Positions 1 through 6,495 of a stretch of DNA of 10,591 nucleotides are shown in pieces. The stretch covers positions 1 through 10,591 of the forward strand of contig JAPOQV010000064.1 of the NCBI GenBank assembly GCA_026710565.1, in the 5' to 3' direction. Position numbers and translations under genes: made by a program. The notes below the pieces were generated by a model, which worked only from the letters and a program-made list of their open reading frames with translations, ran no database searches and was not told the origin of the DNA. The DNA comes from Spirochaetaceae bacterium. Its GTDB lineage: Bacteria > Spirochaetota > Spirochaetia > SZUA-6 > Bin103. Every line of letters starts with the position of its first letter. Position 1 is the stretch's first letter.

Positions 1-1
1 C

Positions 2-826
2 GCGGAGGTGGCCGCGGAGTTGCTGCAGGCAGCGGCGGACTGGCTGCGCGGCCGGGGCATGACCCTCATGCGCGGCCCGTTCAACCCCTCCACCAGCGAC
101 TCGCTCGGCATCCTGGTGGACGGCTTCGGCAGCCCGCCGGCCATCCTGATGGCATACAACCCGCCGTACTACCCGGCCCTGCTGGAAGGGGCCGGGCTGG
201 CCAAGGCGCGCGACCTGTTCGCCTACTACATGCACTCCTCGGAATCGGAGATCCCGCCCAAGATCGCGCGCGTGGCGGCCCTGGTGCGCAAGCGCAACGG
301 GGTGAGCGTCCGCGCGGGGGACCTGCGCAGGATCCGCGAGGACCTCGACCTGGTGAAGCTGATCCACAACGAGGCGTCGGGCCAGAACTGGGGATTCGTG
401 CCCAAGACGGAGGAGGAGCTTGACCGCATCGCCCGCGACCTCAAGCGGCTGGTCGATCCCGAGCTGGCGCTGTTCGCGTTCGTGCACGGCGAGCCGGCCG
501 GTTTCTCCCTGGCGCTGCCCGACTGGAACCAGGCATTCCGCAACCTCAACGGCCGCCTGTTCCCGTTCGGTTACCTGAAGCTGCTGCGCGACCGGCGCCG
601 CATCAACCTGCTGCGGGTGTACACCACCGGGGTGCGGCCGCGCTTCCGCAACGTGGGGCTGGACGCCATCTTCTACTACGAAACCTGGGTGCGCGGCGTC
701 GGCCGGGGGTTGCTGGGCGGCGAGTTCTCCTGGGTCCTGGAAGACAACGTCAACATGCGCAACACCCTCGAGAACATGGGTGCGCGCCGGCACAAGACCT
801 ACCGCATCTACGAGCGCTCACTGTAG
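2..826 (+). CDS. YghO/BcerS-like GNAT-fold protein, 5' end cut off by window
   Basis: This reading frame is open to the left edge of the window, so the true start and probably about 100 N-terminal residues lie upstream; the GTG at 8 is just the first in-frame start-like codon. The visible part has the pattern of the YghO/BcerS-like family: G-P-F-N-P-S-T-S-D near residue 23 (counted from the GTG), then G-I-L-V-D-G-F, then Y-N-P-P-Y-Y, then a basic middle and a C-terminal acetyltransferase-like half. The stretch V-R-P-R-F-R-N-V-G near residue 208 resembles the acetyl-CoA-binding motif A of GNAT enzymes. Family members are usually about 370-390 residues, which fits the truncation. Substrate and role are unknown; E. 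coli YghO has no settled function. The gene ends 1 bp before a (CGGC)4 tract and is separated from the nitroreductase by that tract and a promoter, so it belongs to an upstream unit. Family assignment is from recognised motifs only. Confidence 0.75.
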   Translation, partial: AEVAAELLQAAADWLRGRGMTLMRGPFNPSTSDSLGILVDGFGSPPAILMAYNPPYYPALLEGAGLAKARDLFAYYMHSSESEIPPKIARVAALVRKRNGVSVRAGDLRRIREDLDLVKLIHNEASGQNWGFVPKTEEELDRIARDLKRLVDPELALFAFVHGEPAGFSLALPDWNQAFRNLNGRLFPFGYLKLLRDRRRINLLRVYTTGVRPRFRNVGLDAIFYYETWVRGVGRGLLGGEFSWVLEDNVNMRNTLENMGARRHKTYRIYERSL

Positions 827-842
827 CGGCCGGCCGGCCGGC
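827..842. repeat. (CGGC)4 tandem and self-complementary tract after a stop codon
   Basis: Four perfect copies of CGGC directly follow the TAG at 824-826. The tract is self-complementary and could fold into a short GC-only hairpin. No T-run follows, so it is not a standard intrinsic terminator, but its place fits transcript-end structure. It may equally be a chance low-complexity tract in high-GC DNA. Confidence 0.5.
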
Positions 843-863
843 GGTGGTGCGGTTCGTCCGTGA

Positions 864-892
864 TTGACCCCGCGAAACCGTGCCGGTAGCAT
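864..892 (+). promoter_or_regulatory. Promoter of the nitroreductase unit
   Basis: TTGACC (864-869) matches the sigma-70 -35 consensus at 5 of 6 positions. A 17-nt spacer follows, then TAGCAT (887-892), matching the -10 at 4 of 6. The predicted transcript start is near 899, only about 5 nt before the ATG at 904, so the message would be nearly leaderless. This is the best-formed promoter in the window. Confidence 0.55.
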
Positions 893-903
893 CCCGGGTT
901 CCC

Positions 904-1473
904 ATGTCGGTACTCGAAACCATCGCCGAGCGGCGTTCGATCTTCGATTTTCAGCCGACGGCCGTGCCGCGCGAACGGATCGAGCGCGTGCTGCAGGCGG
1001 CCGTCTGGGCACCCAACCACAAGCTGACCGAACCGTGGCGATTCATCGTCGTGGGGCCTGCCTGCAAGCGCCGGCTCAGCGAGGTCTACGCGCGCATCAA
1101 GCAGGACGACGTGCCGGTCGACATCGCGCCGGAGGCGCTCGCCGAGATCGGCCGCAAGGCGATCAAGAAGCTCATGAGCAAGCCCACCGTGATGGCGGTG
1201 ACCTGCGCCGTGTCGGGCGACCCGATGCTCGACCGCGAGGACTACGCGGCCACCTGCTGCGCGATCCAGAACATCATGCTGGCGGCGTGGGAGGACGGCA
1301 TCGGCATGCAGTGGAGCACCAGCGGCCTGATCGAGAACGCGGAGGCGCTGTCGGTGCTTGGCGTGGACCCCGAGCGGGAACACGTGGTCGGCCTGCTGTA
1401 CGCCGGCTTCGCCGACCGGGTGCCGACCTCGGCGCGCAAGCCCGCTGTCGAGCTCACCACCTGGCTGTCCTGA
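904..1473 (+). CDS. Nitroreductase family protein (YdjA-like)
   Basis: This is a 189-residue FMN-dependent oxidoreductase of the nitroreductase superfamily, which reduces nitro, quinone or similar acceptors with NAD(P)H, normally as a cytoplasmic homodimer. The N-terminus holds the family signature E-R-R-S-I-F-D-F, where the arginines contact the FMN phosphate. W-A-P-N-H-K-L-T-E-P-W-R-F follows and is characteristic of the YdjA-like subgroup. Later come the A-A-W-E-D-G-I-G-M-Q-W helix and the C-terminal G-F-A-D motif. Length is normal for the small YdjA type. I chose ATG 904 because the good promoter at 864-892 would start transcription near 899, downstream of the alternative GTG at 880; there is no Shine-Dalgarno sequence. 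The PLP-enzyme gene starts 13 bp after the stop, so the two are probably co-transcribed. The physiological substrate cannot be inferred. Confidence 0.9.
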   Translation: MSVLETIAERRSIFDFQPTAVPRERIERVLQAAVWAPNHKLTEPWRFIVVGPACKRRLSEVYARIKQDDVPVDIAPEALAEIGRKAIKKLMSKPTVMAVTCAVSGDPMLDREDYAATCCAIQNIMLAAWEDGIGMQWSTSGLIENAEALSVLGVDPEREHVVGLLYAGFADRVPTSARKPAVELTTWLS

Positions 1474-1486
1474 GGTCCATCTGAAC

Positions 1487-2590
1487 ATGAACGCAACCAC
1501 TCCGATCGGTCTGCCCGTCGCCGAGCTTGACACCCCCGCCCTGCTCGTCGACCTGGACCTGCTGGACCGCAACATCGAGCGCATCGCCGGCGTGGTGATC
1601 GACGAGGCCGGCATCAACTGGCGCCCGCACACCAAGGGACTGAAGACGCCCGCGCTGGCGCACAAGCTGATCGCGCGCGGCGCGATGGGCGTGACCTGCG
1701 CCAAGCTGGGCGAGGCGGAAGTGATGGCCTCCGCCGGCGTCAAGGACATCCTGGTCGCCAACCAGGTGGTCGGACCGGCGAAGACACGGCGCTTGGCGCA
1801 CCTGTGCCGGGGGGGCGCCGACGTGGTCGTCGCCGTCGACTCCGAGATCGGCATACGGCAGATAGGCGAGGCGGCCACCGCCGCCGGCAGCGAGGTGCGG
1901 GTGGTGGTCGAGCTGAATGTCGGCATGGACCGGGCGGGCGTCGCCCGGGGGGAGGAGGCGGCGCGCATGGCGCGCGTCGCCGCCGGCACGCCGGGCGTGA
2001 AGCTGGCCGGGCTGATGGCGTGGGAGGGGCACACCCTCGGCATCGAGCCGATCGATGCGAAGCGTGCGGCGATCGAGACGGCGGTAGGCCTGCTGACCGA
2101 CAGCGCCGACCGCTGCCGCGCGGCCGGGTTGCCCATCGACATCGTGAGCTGCGGCGGCACCGGCAGCTACTGGATCACGGCCCGCCAGCCGGGCGTGACC
2201 GAGATCCAGGCCGGCGGCGGCGTGCTCGGCGACGCCATGTACCGCCAGCGGTTCGGGGTCGACCACGACTGCGCACTGCGGATCGCCGCCACGGTCACCA
2301 GCCGGCCGACCCCGCAACGGGTCATCTGCGATGCCGGCCGCAAGACCATGAGCGTGGAGCCGACCACGCCGCAGGTGCAGGGCATCGAGGTGACGGACGC
2401 CAAGTTCTCCGCCGAGCACGGCTCGCTGACCCTGGCGGACCCGTCGGCGGAGCCCGGCGTCGGCGAACGGCTGGAGTTCATCGCCGGCTACTCGGACACC
2501 ACCGTCTTCCTGCACGACACCATCTACGCCACGCGCGACGGCGTGGTGGAAGCGGTCTGGCCGCTCTTGGGTCGCGGCAGGCTGACGTGA
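1487..2590 (+). CDS. DSD1/D-threonine aldolase-family PLP-dependent enzyme
   Basis: This 367-residue protein has the fold-type III (alanine-racemase-like) architecture of D-threonine aldolase and eukaryotic-type D-serine dehydratase, which act on D-3-hydroxy-amino acids. Visible signatures are D-T-P-A-L-L-V-D near residue 15, R-P-H-T-K ending at the presumed PLP lysine K50, S-C-G-G-T-G-S-Y (221-228) for phosphate binding, E-H-G (310-312), and L-H-D plus R-D-G-V-V-E-A-V-W at the C-terminus. In characterised enzymes the C-terminal domain binds a divalent metal through His and Asp or Cys two residues apart (H-x-D or H-x-C). Here the aligned positions are Y335 and D337 (G-Y-S-D-T-T-V), so the histidine is absent. 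ATG 1487 is preceded by GAGGT at 1472-1476, an acceptable ribosome-binding site for an operon-internal gene. The exact reaction, aldol cleavage, dehydration or racemisation, is uncertain. Confidence 0.85.
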   Translation: MNATTPIGLPVAELDTPALLVDLDLLDRNIERIAGVVIDEAGINWRPHTKGLKTPALAHKLIARGAMGVTCAKLGEAEVMASAGVKDILVANQVVGPAKTRRLAHLCRGGADVVVAVDSEIGIRQIGEAATAAGSEVRVVVELNVGMDRAGVARGEEAARMARVAAGTPGVKLAGLMAWEGHTLGIEPIDAKRAAIETAVGLLTDSADRCRAAGLPIDIVSCGGTGSYWITARQPGVTEIQAGGGVLGDAMYRQRFGVDHDCALRIAATVTSRPTPQRVICDAGRKTMSVEPTTPQVQGIEVTDAKFSAEHGSLTLADPSAEPGVGERLEFIAGYSDTTVFLHDTIYATRDGVVEAVWPLLGRGRLT

Positions 2591-2628
2591 TGCTGCTGCC
2601 GGATCGGCGCATGGAGATGCATCCGGGG

Positions 2629-2634
2629 TAGCAT
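2629..2634 (+). promoter_or_regulatory. -10-like element before the MNT gene
   Basis: GGGGTAGCATCC contains TAGCAT at 2629-2634, the same ten bases (GGTAGCATCC) as in the nitroreductase promoter. It lies 12 nt before the ATG at 2647. No convincing -35 hexamer is seen at 16-18 nt spacing. It would give a leader of about 6 nt and no Shine-Dalgarno sequence. Confidence 0.35.
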
Positions 2635-2646
2635 CCGTGAGCGCAG

Positions 2647-3138
2647 ATGCTCGGTGATTGCTTTTCGGAGGTCGTGGAGACGCTGCTCCGTGCATGCATC
2701 CGGCACTACGGCGACCGGCTGGTGACCGTCGGGGTGTTCGGGTCCGTCGGCCGTGGCACACCCGGTCCCTATTCCGATGTCGACACCCTGATCATCGCGA
2801 ACGGTCTGCCGCATGGGCGCGGGCGCCGGACCCGTGACTTCGACGCGGTGGAAGCGGCCATGAGCGATGTGCTTGCCACCATCGCGCGTCGCGGTTGTCA
2901 CACGACGCTCTCCCCGGTCATCAAGACGCCGGCGGAGGTTGCTGCCGGAAGTCTGCTGTTTCTGGACATGATCGACGACATGCGCATGCTGTACGACCGG
3001 GACGGGTTCTTCCGGACTCATCTGGATGGGTTCGCCGCCCGGCTGCGACGCCTCGGCGCCCGCCGCATCCACCGCGATGGGACGTGGCATTGGGACCTGA
3101 AGCCCGACTACCGTCCCGGCGAGGTCTTCGAGCTGTGA
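2647..3138 (+). CDS. MNT-type nucleotidyltransferase, antitoxin of a HEPN/MNT pair
   Basis: This 163-residue protein is a minimal nucleotidyltransferase of the DNA-polymerase-beta superfamily. Its G-S-V-G-R-G (32-37) and S-D-V-D (43-46) motifs supply the nucleotide-binding loop and two metal-binding aspartates. The rest matches the larger MNT type that pairs with HEPN proteins: an L-S-P-V-I strand, F-L-D-M-I-D-D, L-Y-D-R-D-G-F-F, and a C-terminal W-D-L-K-P-D-Y-R-P-G-E-V-F-E-L tail. The usual third carboxylate on the following strand is not obvious. In studied type VII pairs (HepT/MntA) the MNT protein modifies the HEPN RNase with AMP and neutralises it; I infer the same role here. The stop overlaps the downstream HEPN start as GTGA (3135-3138), so the two are translationally coupled. 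The start lacks a Shine-Dalgarno sequence. Confidence 0.85.
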   Translation: MLGDCFSEVVETLLRACIRHYGDRLVTVGVFGSVGRGTPGPYSDVDTLIIANGLPHGRGRRTRDFDAVEAAMSDVLATIARRGCHTTLSPVIKTPAEVAAGSLLFLDMIDDMRMLYDRDGFFRTHLDGFAARLRRLGARRIHRDGTWHWDLKPDYRPGEVFEL

Positions 3139-3623
3139 CCAGCGTCTCGCTGGGAGCCAGCTACCTGGAGACACGGCTCAAGGTTCTGGAGCTGCTCCGC
3201 CGCGAGCACGCCTACTCCGACGTGGTTCGCGAGGCGCAGGAAGTGGTCGAGCTTGCACTCAAGGGCGTGCTGCGGGTGCTGGGAGTGGAGCCGCCGAAGA
3301 TTCACGACGTAGGCCCGCTCATTCTGGAGTACCGCGATCGGCTGCCGGGCGCGGTTCAGCCGGACGCCGATCGAATCGCGGAAGCGTCTCGCTGGCTGCG
3401 AAAGGAACGCGAGTTCTCGTTCTATGGTGAAGTCGATCTTATCCCGACCGAAGAGTATGGGGTCGAGGAAGCCGAGCGGGCGTTGGCCGATGCCCGCTTC
3501 GTCGTGGGCCGCGCGCGTGTCGTCTTTGCCTCGGTGCGCGGAGACGACGAAGCATCCCGGCGATGCCGGCCGCAGGATTGTTCCGACGAGAAAGAGGACG
3601 CGGCAGACCGGCGAGCCAAGTGA
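3135..3623 (+). CDS. HEPN domain protein, likely toxin partner of the MNT gene
   Basis: This 162-residue, mainly helical protein starts at a GTG that overlaps the MNT stop by 4 bp. The helix R-E-A-Q-E-V-V-E-L-A-L-K (32-43), the P-K-I-H-D-V-G turn (H57), and R-E-F-S-F-Y-G (92-98) followed by E-E-Y-G-V-E-E-A are typical of HEPN proteins of the COG2250/COG1895 kind. HEPN toxins are usually RNases using an R-x4-6-H motif. Here the corresponding site reads R92-x4-Y97, with tyrosine in place of histidine, so RNase activity is uncertain. The last 25-30 residues are charged and low in hydrophobics, a probable disordered tail. A longer in-frame ORF begins upstream at 2895, but that part runs through the MNT gene and is rejected. 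Function as a toxin is inferred from the pairing. Confidence 0.8.
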   Translation: MTSVSLGASYLETRLKVLELLRREHAYSDVVREAQEVVELALKGVLRVLGVEPPKIHDVGPLILEYRDRLPGAVQPDADRIAEASRWLRKEREFSFYGEVDLIPTEEYGVEEAERALADARFVVGRARVVFASVRGDDEASRRCRPQDCSDEKEDAADRRAK

Positions 3624-3806
3624 TGAGCTACGGCGCCGCCTTCGGCGCCGAAGTGGTGATGCAGCGAGTCGGGCGGCTATGGAGGCCGGCCCGCCTGCCG
3701 GCTTCGGCCAGAGACAGGCAGAGCACGCGGAGCTGGCTCACGCGCTTGAGCCGCGCCGTCACCGCTCTCGACGAGAGATCAGGCGCCTCGTTTCCGTCGT
3801 CCGCCT
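3624..3806. other. Convergent intergenic gap with no gene
   Basis: These 183 bp separate the HEPN gene (+) from the small nucleotidyltransferase gene (-). Apart from the stem-loop at 3631-3650 there is a near-palindrome CTCTCG-A-CGAGAG at 3765-3777. Short open frames crossing the gap show no recognisable protein and look like chance. No mobile-element ends or tRNA are seen. Confidence 0.5.
3631..3650 (+). terminator. Strong stem-loop after the MNT/HEPN pair
   Basis: CGGCGCCG occurs twice (3631-3638 and 3643-3650) around the loop CCTT. The octamer is its own reverse complement, so the copies form a perfect 8-bp GC-only stem with a 4-nt loop, 7 nt after the HEPN stop. No T-run follows, so Rho-independent termination is not assured. 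It may act as an RNA-end stabiliser, or as a binding site for a dimeric protein. Confidence 0.4.
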
Positions 3807-4265
3807 TCACGTCACGCCCCTCAGCTTGTCGATGTCATCCTGATCCTGGCCGCTCCCTCGGAGGCGTTTCAAGGCGATGAGCCCGTCGCGTGAGACCGTG
3901 GAGATGCTCCCGTGCTCCCAGGAAAGACGCTGTCTGCCGTTCCACACCTGCTCGAGGGGAGCGGTTGCGTGCAGGAGGTCGACGATGAGAGCGTCCTCGG
4001 AATCGGGGTCCGGCTTGACGAGACGGGAGATGATCACCGCACCTCCCGCGAACTCCATGTCCGCGCCGGTGAGACGGTAGCCCAGCGGCTCGATCGCGCG
4101 GCGCACGCGGTCGACGTCCGCGGTGCGGACCATCAGGTCGGCGTCGAGCGTGGCGCGCGGGATCCCGTAGATCGCCAGCGCGACGCCGCCGCACAGCGCG
4201 TAGTCGATGTCATCCGCGTCCAGCGCGCCGACGATCCGCCGCAACTCGGCGAAGAGATCAATCAT
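3807..4265 (-). CDS. Small AbiEii-like nucleotidyltransferase
   Basis: This 152-residue protein has the pattern of the AbiEii/AbiGii-type or DUF6036-like nucleotidyltransferase group. It shows C-G-G-V-A-L-A-I-Y-G (25-34), R37, T39, the metal-binding pair D41/D43 (T-L-D-A-D), a third acid D96 in I-V-D-L-L, and the C-terminal S-R-D-G-L-I-A-L-K-R (125-134) with Q-D-Q-D-D-I-D-K-L-R. AbiEii toxins proper are about 300 residues and are paired with the AbiEi antitoxin; this one is half that size and no such partner is in the window. It starts 10 bp after the M20 gene stop on the same strand, so it is probably co-transcribed with metabolic genes. It could be a toxin, an antitoxin-type modifier or a tRNA-modifying enzyme; nothing in sequence decides. 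It is not closely similar to the MNT protein it faces. Confidence 0.75.
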   Translation of the reverse strand: MIDLFAELRRIVGALDADDIDYALCGGVALAIYGIPRATLDADLMVRTADVDRVRRAIEPLGYRLTGADMEFAGGAVIISRLVKPDPDSEDALIVDLLHATAPLEQVWNGRQRLSWEHGSISTVSRDGLIALKRLRGSGQDQDDIDKLRGVT

Positions 4266-4275
4266 GGCTCCGCGC

Positions 4276-5406
4276 TCAGGTCTGGCAGACCTCCCGCACC
4301 ATGCGGCCGTACACGTCGACGGCGCGGCGGAGCTGCGCCACCTCGATCCATTCGCCGTCGGTGTGGGCCTGGGCGATGTCGCCCGGTCCCATCACCACGA
4401 GCTGCACGCGCTGCTTGAAGGCGTGCGCGTCGGTACCGTACGGCACGGTGCGGGCGTGCTCGGCACCCGTGGCGGCCAGCGCGGTGCGAACCACCTCCGA
4501 GTCCGGGTCGACCTGGAACGGCGTGCCGGCGTGCGCTTCCACCTCCAGGCCGTGCGCGCGGGCGCGTTCCGACACCATGTCGAGCACGTCCTGCGTGCGG
4601 TCGCCGGGGGCCGGCCGGAAGGACACGGTGCAGACCGCCTTGGGGGCGCTGACGTTGGGTCGCGTGCCGAAGTCGGTGTAGACGACGTTGAAGCCGTTGG
4701 TCGGCGGGTCGAAGTCGCGGTTCCAGAAGCTCTCGTCGGTGCGGAAGGTCTCCGCCAGTCCCGGCAGCTCGGCCAGGAAGGGCGCCATCAGCAGGTTGGC
4801 CGACACGCCGCGGCCGGTGGAGGTGTGCGCGGCGCGTCCGTGCGCGGTGACGATCACGCGCGCGCCGCCCTTGTGCGCGTACACCGGCACCATGCGCGTC
4901 GGCTCGGCGATGACCCCGCAGCGCGGCAGCTCGGCGTTGTAGAGTGCCGACTCCTGATCGATCTGCCGTGCGCCGCGGCCGGAGATCTCCTCGTCCGCCG
5001 TGGCCGCCACGTACACCGCGCGGTCGAGCTGGTCGTCCCGCAGCGCCGCGGTCGCGCACAGCGTGGCCGCCAGCGGTCCCTTCATGTCGCAGCTTCCCAG
5101 GCCGATCAGCCGATCGTCGCGCACCACGGGGCTGTGCGGATCGGTCGACCAGCCGTCGCCCGGGACGGTGTCCACGTGCGAGTAGAACGCCAGCCCGCCG
5201 GCGCCGCTTCCCTTCTTGCCGATCACGCTGTCCTTGCGCACGCCCGCGTCGTCGCGGTAGGTCAGGCGCTCGATCTCGAAGCCGTGGCGCTCCATGAAGC
5301 GCTCGACCACGTCGCACACCGGCGCGCTCGAGACGCGACTGACCGAGTCGACCGCGACCAGGTCCTTCGCCACGGCTACCGGGTCCGCCCCATGGGAATC
5401 AGACAT
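4276..5406 (-). CDS. M20 family metallopeptidase, ArgE/DapE-like deacylase
   Basis: This 376-residue cytoplasmic zinc hydrolase belongs to the ArgE/DapE/ACY1 group that cleaves N-acyl-amino acids or small peptides. The metal and catalytic residues are all present: H77-V-D79 (Y-S-H-V-D-T-V-P), D107 in C-D-M-K-G, the glutamate pair E139/E140, E168 in A-E-P-T, and H348 in Q-A-H-T-D-G-E-W-I. H194 in G-R-A-A-H-T-S is the dimerisation-domain histidine. Length is normal. It is called generically because substrate preference cannot be read; the Y-G-T-D-A-H-A-F segment resembles acetylornithine deacetylase-like proteins, but no arginine genes are nearby. The start overlaps the oxidoreductase stop by 8 bp (ATGTCTGA), with GGGGAG (minus strand, 5415-5420) 8 nt upstream as ribosome-binding site, so the genes are translationally coupled. 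Confidence 0.92.
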   Translation of the reverse strand: MSDSHGADPVAVAKDLVAVDSVSRVSSAPVCDVVERFMERHGFEIERLTYRDDAGVRKDSVIGKKGSGAGGLAFYSHVDTVPGDGWSTDPHSPVVRDDRLIGLGSCDMKGPLAATLCATAALRDDQLDRAVYVAATADEEISGRGARQIDQESALYNAELPRCGVIAEPTRMVPVYAHKGGARVIVTAHGRAAHTSTGRGVSANLLMAPFLAELPGLAETFRTDESFWNRDFDPPTNGFNVVYTDFGTRPNVSAPKAVCTVSFRPAPGDRTQDVLDMVSERARAHGLEVEAHAGTPFQVDPDSEVVRTALAATGAEHARTVPYGTDAHAFKQRVQLVVMGPGDIAQAHTDGEWIEVAQLRRAVDVYGRMVREVCQT

Positions 5407-6421
5407 TGCCGCCGCTCCCCGCCGGCGTCACCGGGCGGCCGATGCGCGCCGACTCGTAGAGCGCGTCCATCAGCTCGCTCTGGCGTACGCCGTCGGTGGG
5501 CCCGGTGGCCGGCTCCTCCTCTCCCCGGATCGCCGCCACGAAGTTGAGCGCCGTGGGCGTTGCCTCACCCGTGCAGCTCAGCTCGCCGATCTCGCCGTCG
5601 CCGTCGTAGGCGCGCAGCCAGCTCCCCGACCAGCCGTCGATCGCCACGCGACCGCCGGCGAAGATGAACTCCATGCCGGACGAGGAGGCGGGGCAGTTGC
5701 CGGAGATGACGATGGTGGCCAGCACGCCGCTCTCGAATCGCGCGACCAGGGCGGAGTTGATGTCCACGGGCATTCCCATGAAGTCGACCATGGCGTAAAC
5801 CTCGGTGGGGCTCGACTCCAGGGTCCAGATCAGGCTGTTCAGCAGGTGGGCGCCGGAGTCGTATGCCTGCCCGCCGCCGGCCAGCACCGGGTCGCGCTTC
5901 CAGGGACGCCCGCTGGAGGTGAGCTTCAGCCACGGCTGCGTCAGGTAGCCGGTGACCAGCTCCAGCTTCCCCAACCGCTCGCTGCGCACCATGGAGCGCA
6001 GCCGCTGGAAGGTCGGGGTGCACGGCGTGTTGTAACCGATCAGCAGCAGCTTGCCGGCCGCTTCCGCCCGGTCGCGCAGCGCGTGGGCGTCGGCAACCGT
6101 GGTGACCATCGGCTTCTCCACCAGCACGTGGCAGCCGGCGGCCAGCGCGCGCGAGGCGTGCTCGCAGTGCATGCTGTGCGGCGTGGCGATGACCACCCCG
6201 TCCAGGCGGGCTTCGGCGTACAGCGACTCCTGATCGGTGAACAGGGCCGGGCGCGGCGCGTCCGGGATGTGCTCGGCGATGAAGCCGTCCATGATGTCCG
6301 TGCTCACGTCGCACACGGCGACCAGCTCGGCACCATCGGCGGCGACCAGGGACTGGGCGTGCCGGCGGGCGATGCCGCCGCAGCCGACCAGCCCGATCCG
6401 CAGGGGTGATTCGGATGTCAT
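5399..6421 (-). CDS. Gfo/Idh/MocA family NAD(P)-dependent oxidoreductase
   Basis: This 340-residue protein is a two-domain dehydrogenase of the glucose-fructose oxidoreductase/inositol dehydrogenase/rhizopine-catabolism family. The N-terminal Rossmann fold starts with G-L-V-G-C-G-G-I-A (10-18), has an acidic strand end near D38, and carries the family E-K-P motif at 102-104. The C-terminal domain has G-G-G-Q-A-Y-D-S-G-A-H (182-192), where D188 and H192 are the usual catalytic pair, with K103 contributed by E-K-P. It probably oxidises or epimerises a sugar, cyclitol or related polyol; the substrate is unknown. It is first in a minus-strand unit with the M20 deacylase and the small nucleotidyltransferase. 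There is no Shine-Dalgarno sequence, but a candidate promoter ends 8 nt before the ATG, which suggests an almost leaderless message. Confidence 0.92.
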   Translation of the reverse strand: MTSESPLRIGLVGCGGIARRHAQSLVAADGAELVAVCDVSTDIMDGFIAEHIPDAPRPALFTDQESLYAEARLDGVVIATPHSMHCEHASRALAAGCHVLVEKPMVTTVADAHALRDRAEAAGKLLLIGYNTPCTPTFQRLRSMVRSERLGKLELVTGYLTQPWLKLTSSGRPWKRDPVLAGGGQAYDSGAHLLNSLIWTLESSPTEVYAMVDFMGMPVDINSALVARFESGVLATIVISGNCPASSSGMEFIFAGGRVAIDGWSGSWLRAYDGDGEIGELSCTGEATPTALNFVAAIRGEEEPATGPTDGVRQSELMDALYESARIGRPVTPAGSGGNV

Positions 6422-6429
6422 GGGGCGCC

Positions 6430-6459
6430 ATGGTAGAGAGCTGTGGTCCGGATTGACAA
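6430..6459 (-). promoter_or_regulatory. Candidate promoter of the oxidoreductase/M20 unit
   Basis: On the minus strand TTGTCA (6454-6459, 5 of 6 to the -35 consensus) is followed after 18 nt by TACCAT (6430-6435, 4 of 6 to the -10). The -10 ends 8 nt before the ATG at 6421, which puts transcription start within a base or two of the start codon. Confidence 0.4.
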
Positions 6460-6495
6460 GCCGGAACCCGTCGCGGCCGGCGTCGGCGGCGTGGT

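Noticed and set aside
808..2761. Long minus-strand open frames (450 and 435 codons) opposite the nitroreductase and PLP-enzyme genes.
   Set aside because: They are rich in R, P, A, H and G, show no family motifs, and lie antisense to two clearly recognised genes. Long antisense frames are expected in very GC-rich DNA.
3563..3880. Plus-strand frames of 105-139 codons across the gap after the HEPN gene.
   Set aside because: They have no start signal and no recognisable motif, and they run into the opposite-strand nucleotidyltransferase; they look like chance frames.
4207..6409. Plus-strand open frames (446 and 371 codons) opposite the M20 and oxidoreductase genes.
   Set aside because: They have low-complexity R/G/A/H-rich composition with no motifs, and are fully explained as shadows of the minus-strand enzymes with complete catalytic residues.
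6453..6458. Perfect TTGACA hexamer on the plus strand before the DUF1707 gene.
   Set aside because: No -10-like hexamer lies at 16-18 nt; the sequence there is GC only, and the TATGAA at 6495 is 36 nt away. The overlapping minus-strand TTGTCA fits a promoter better.
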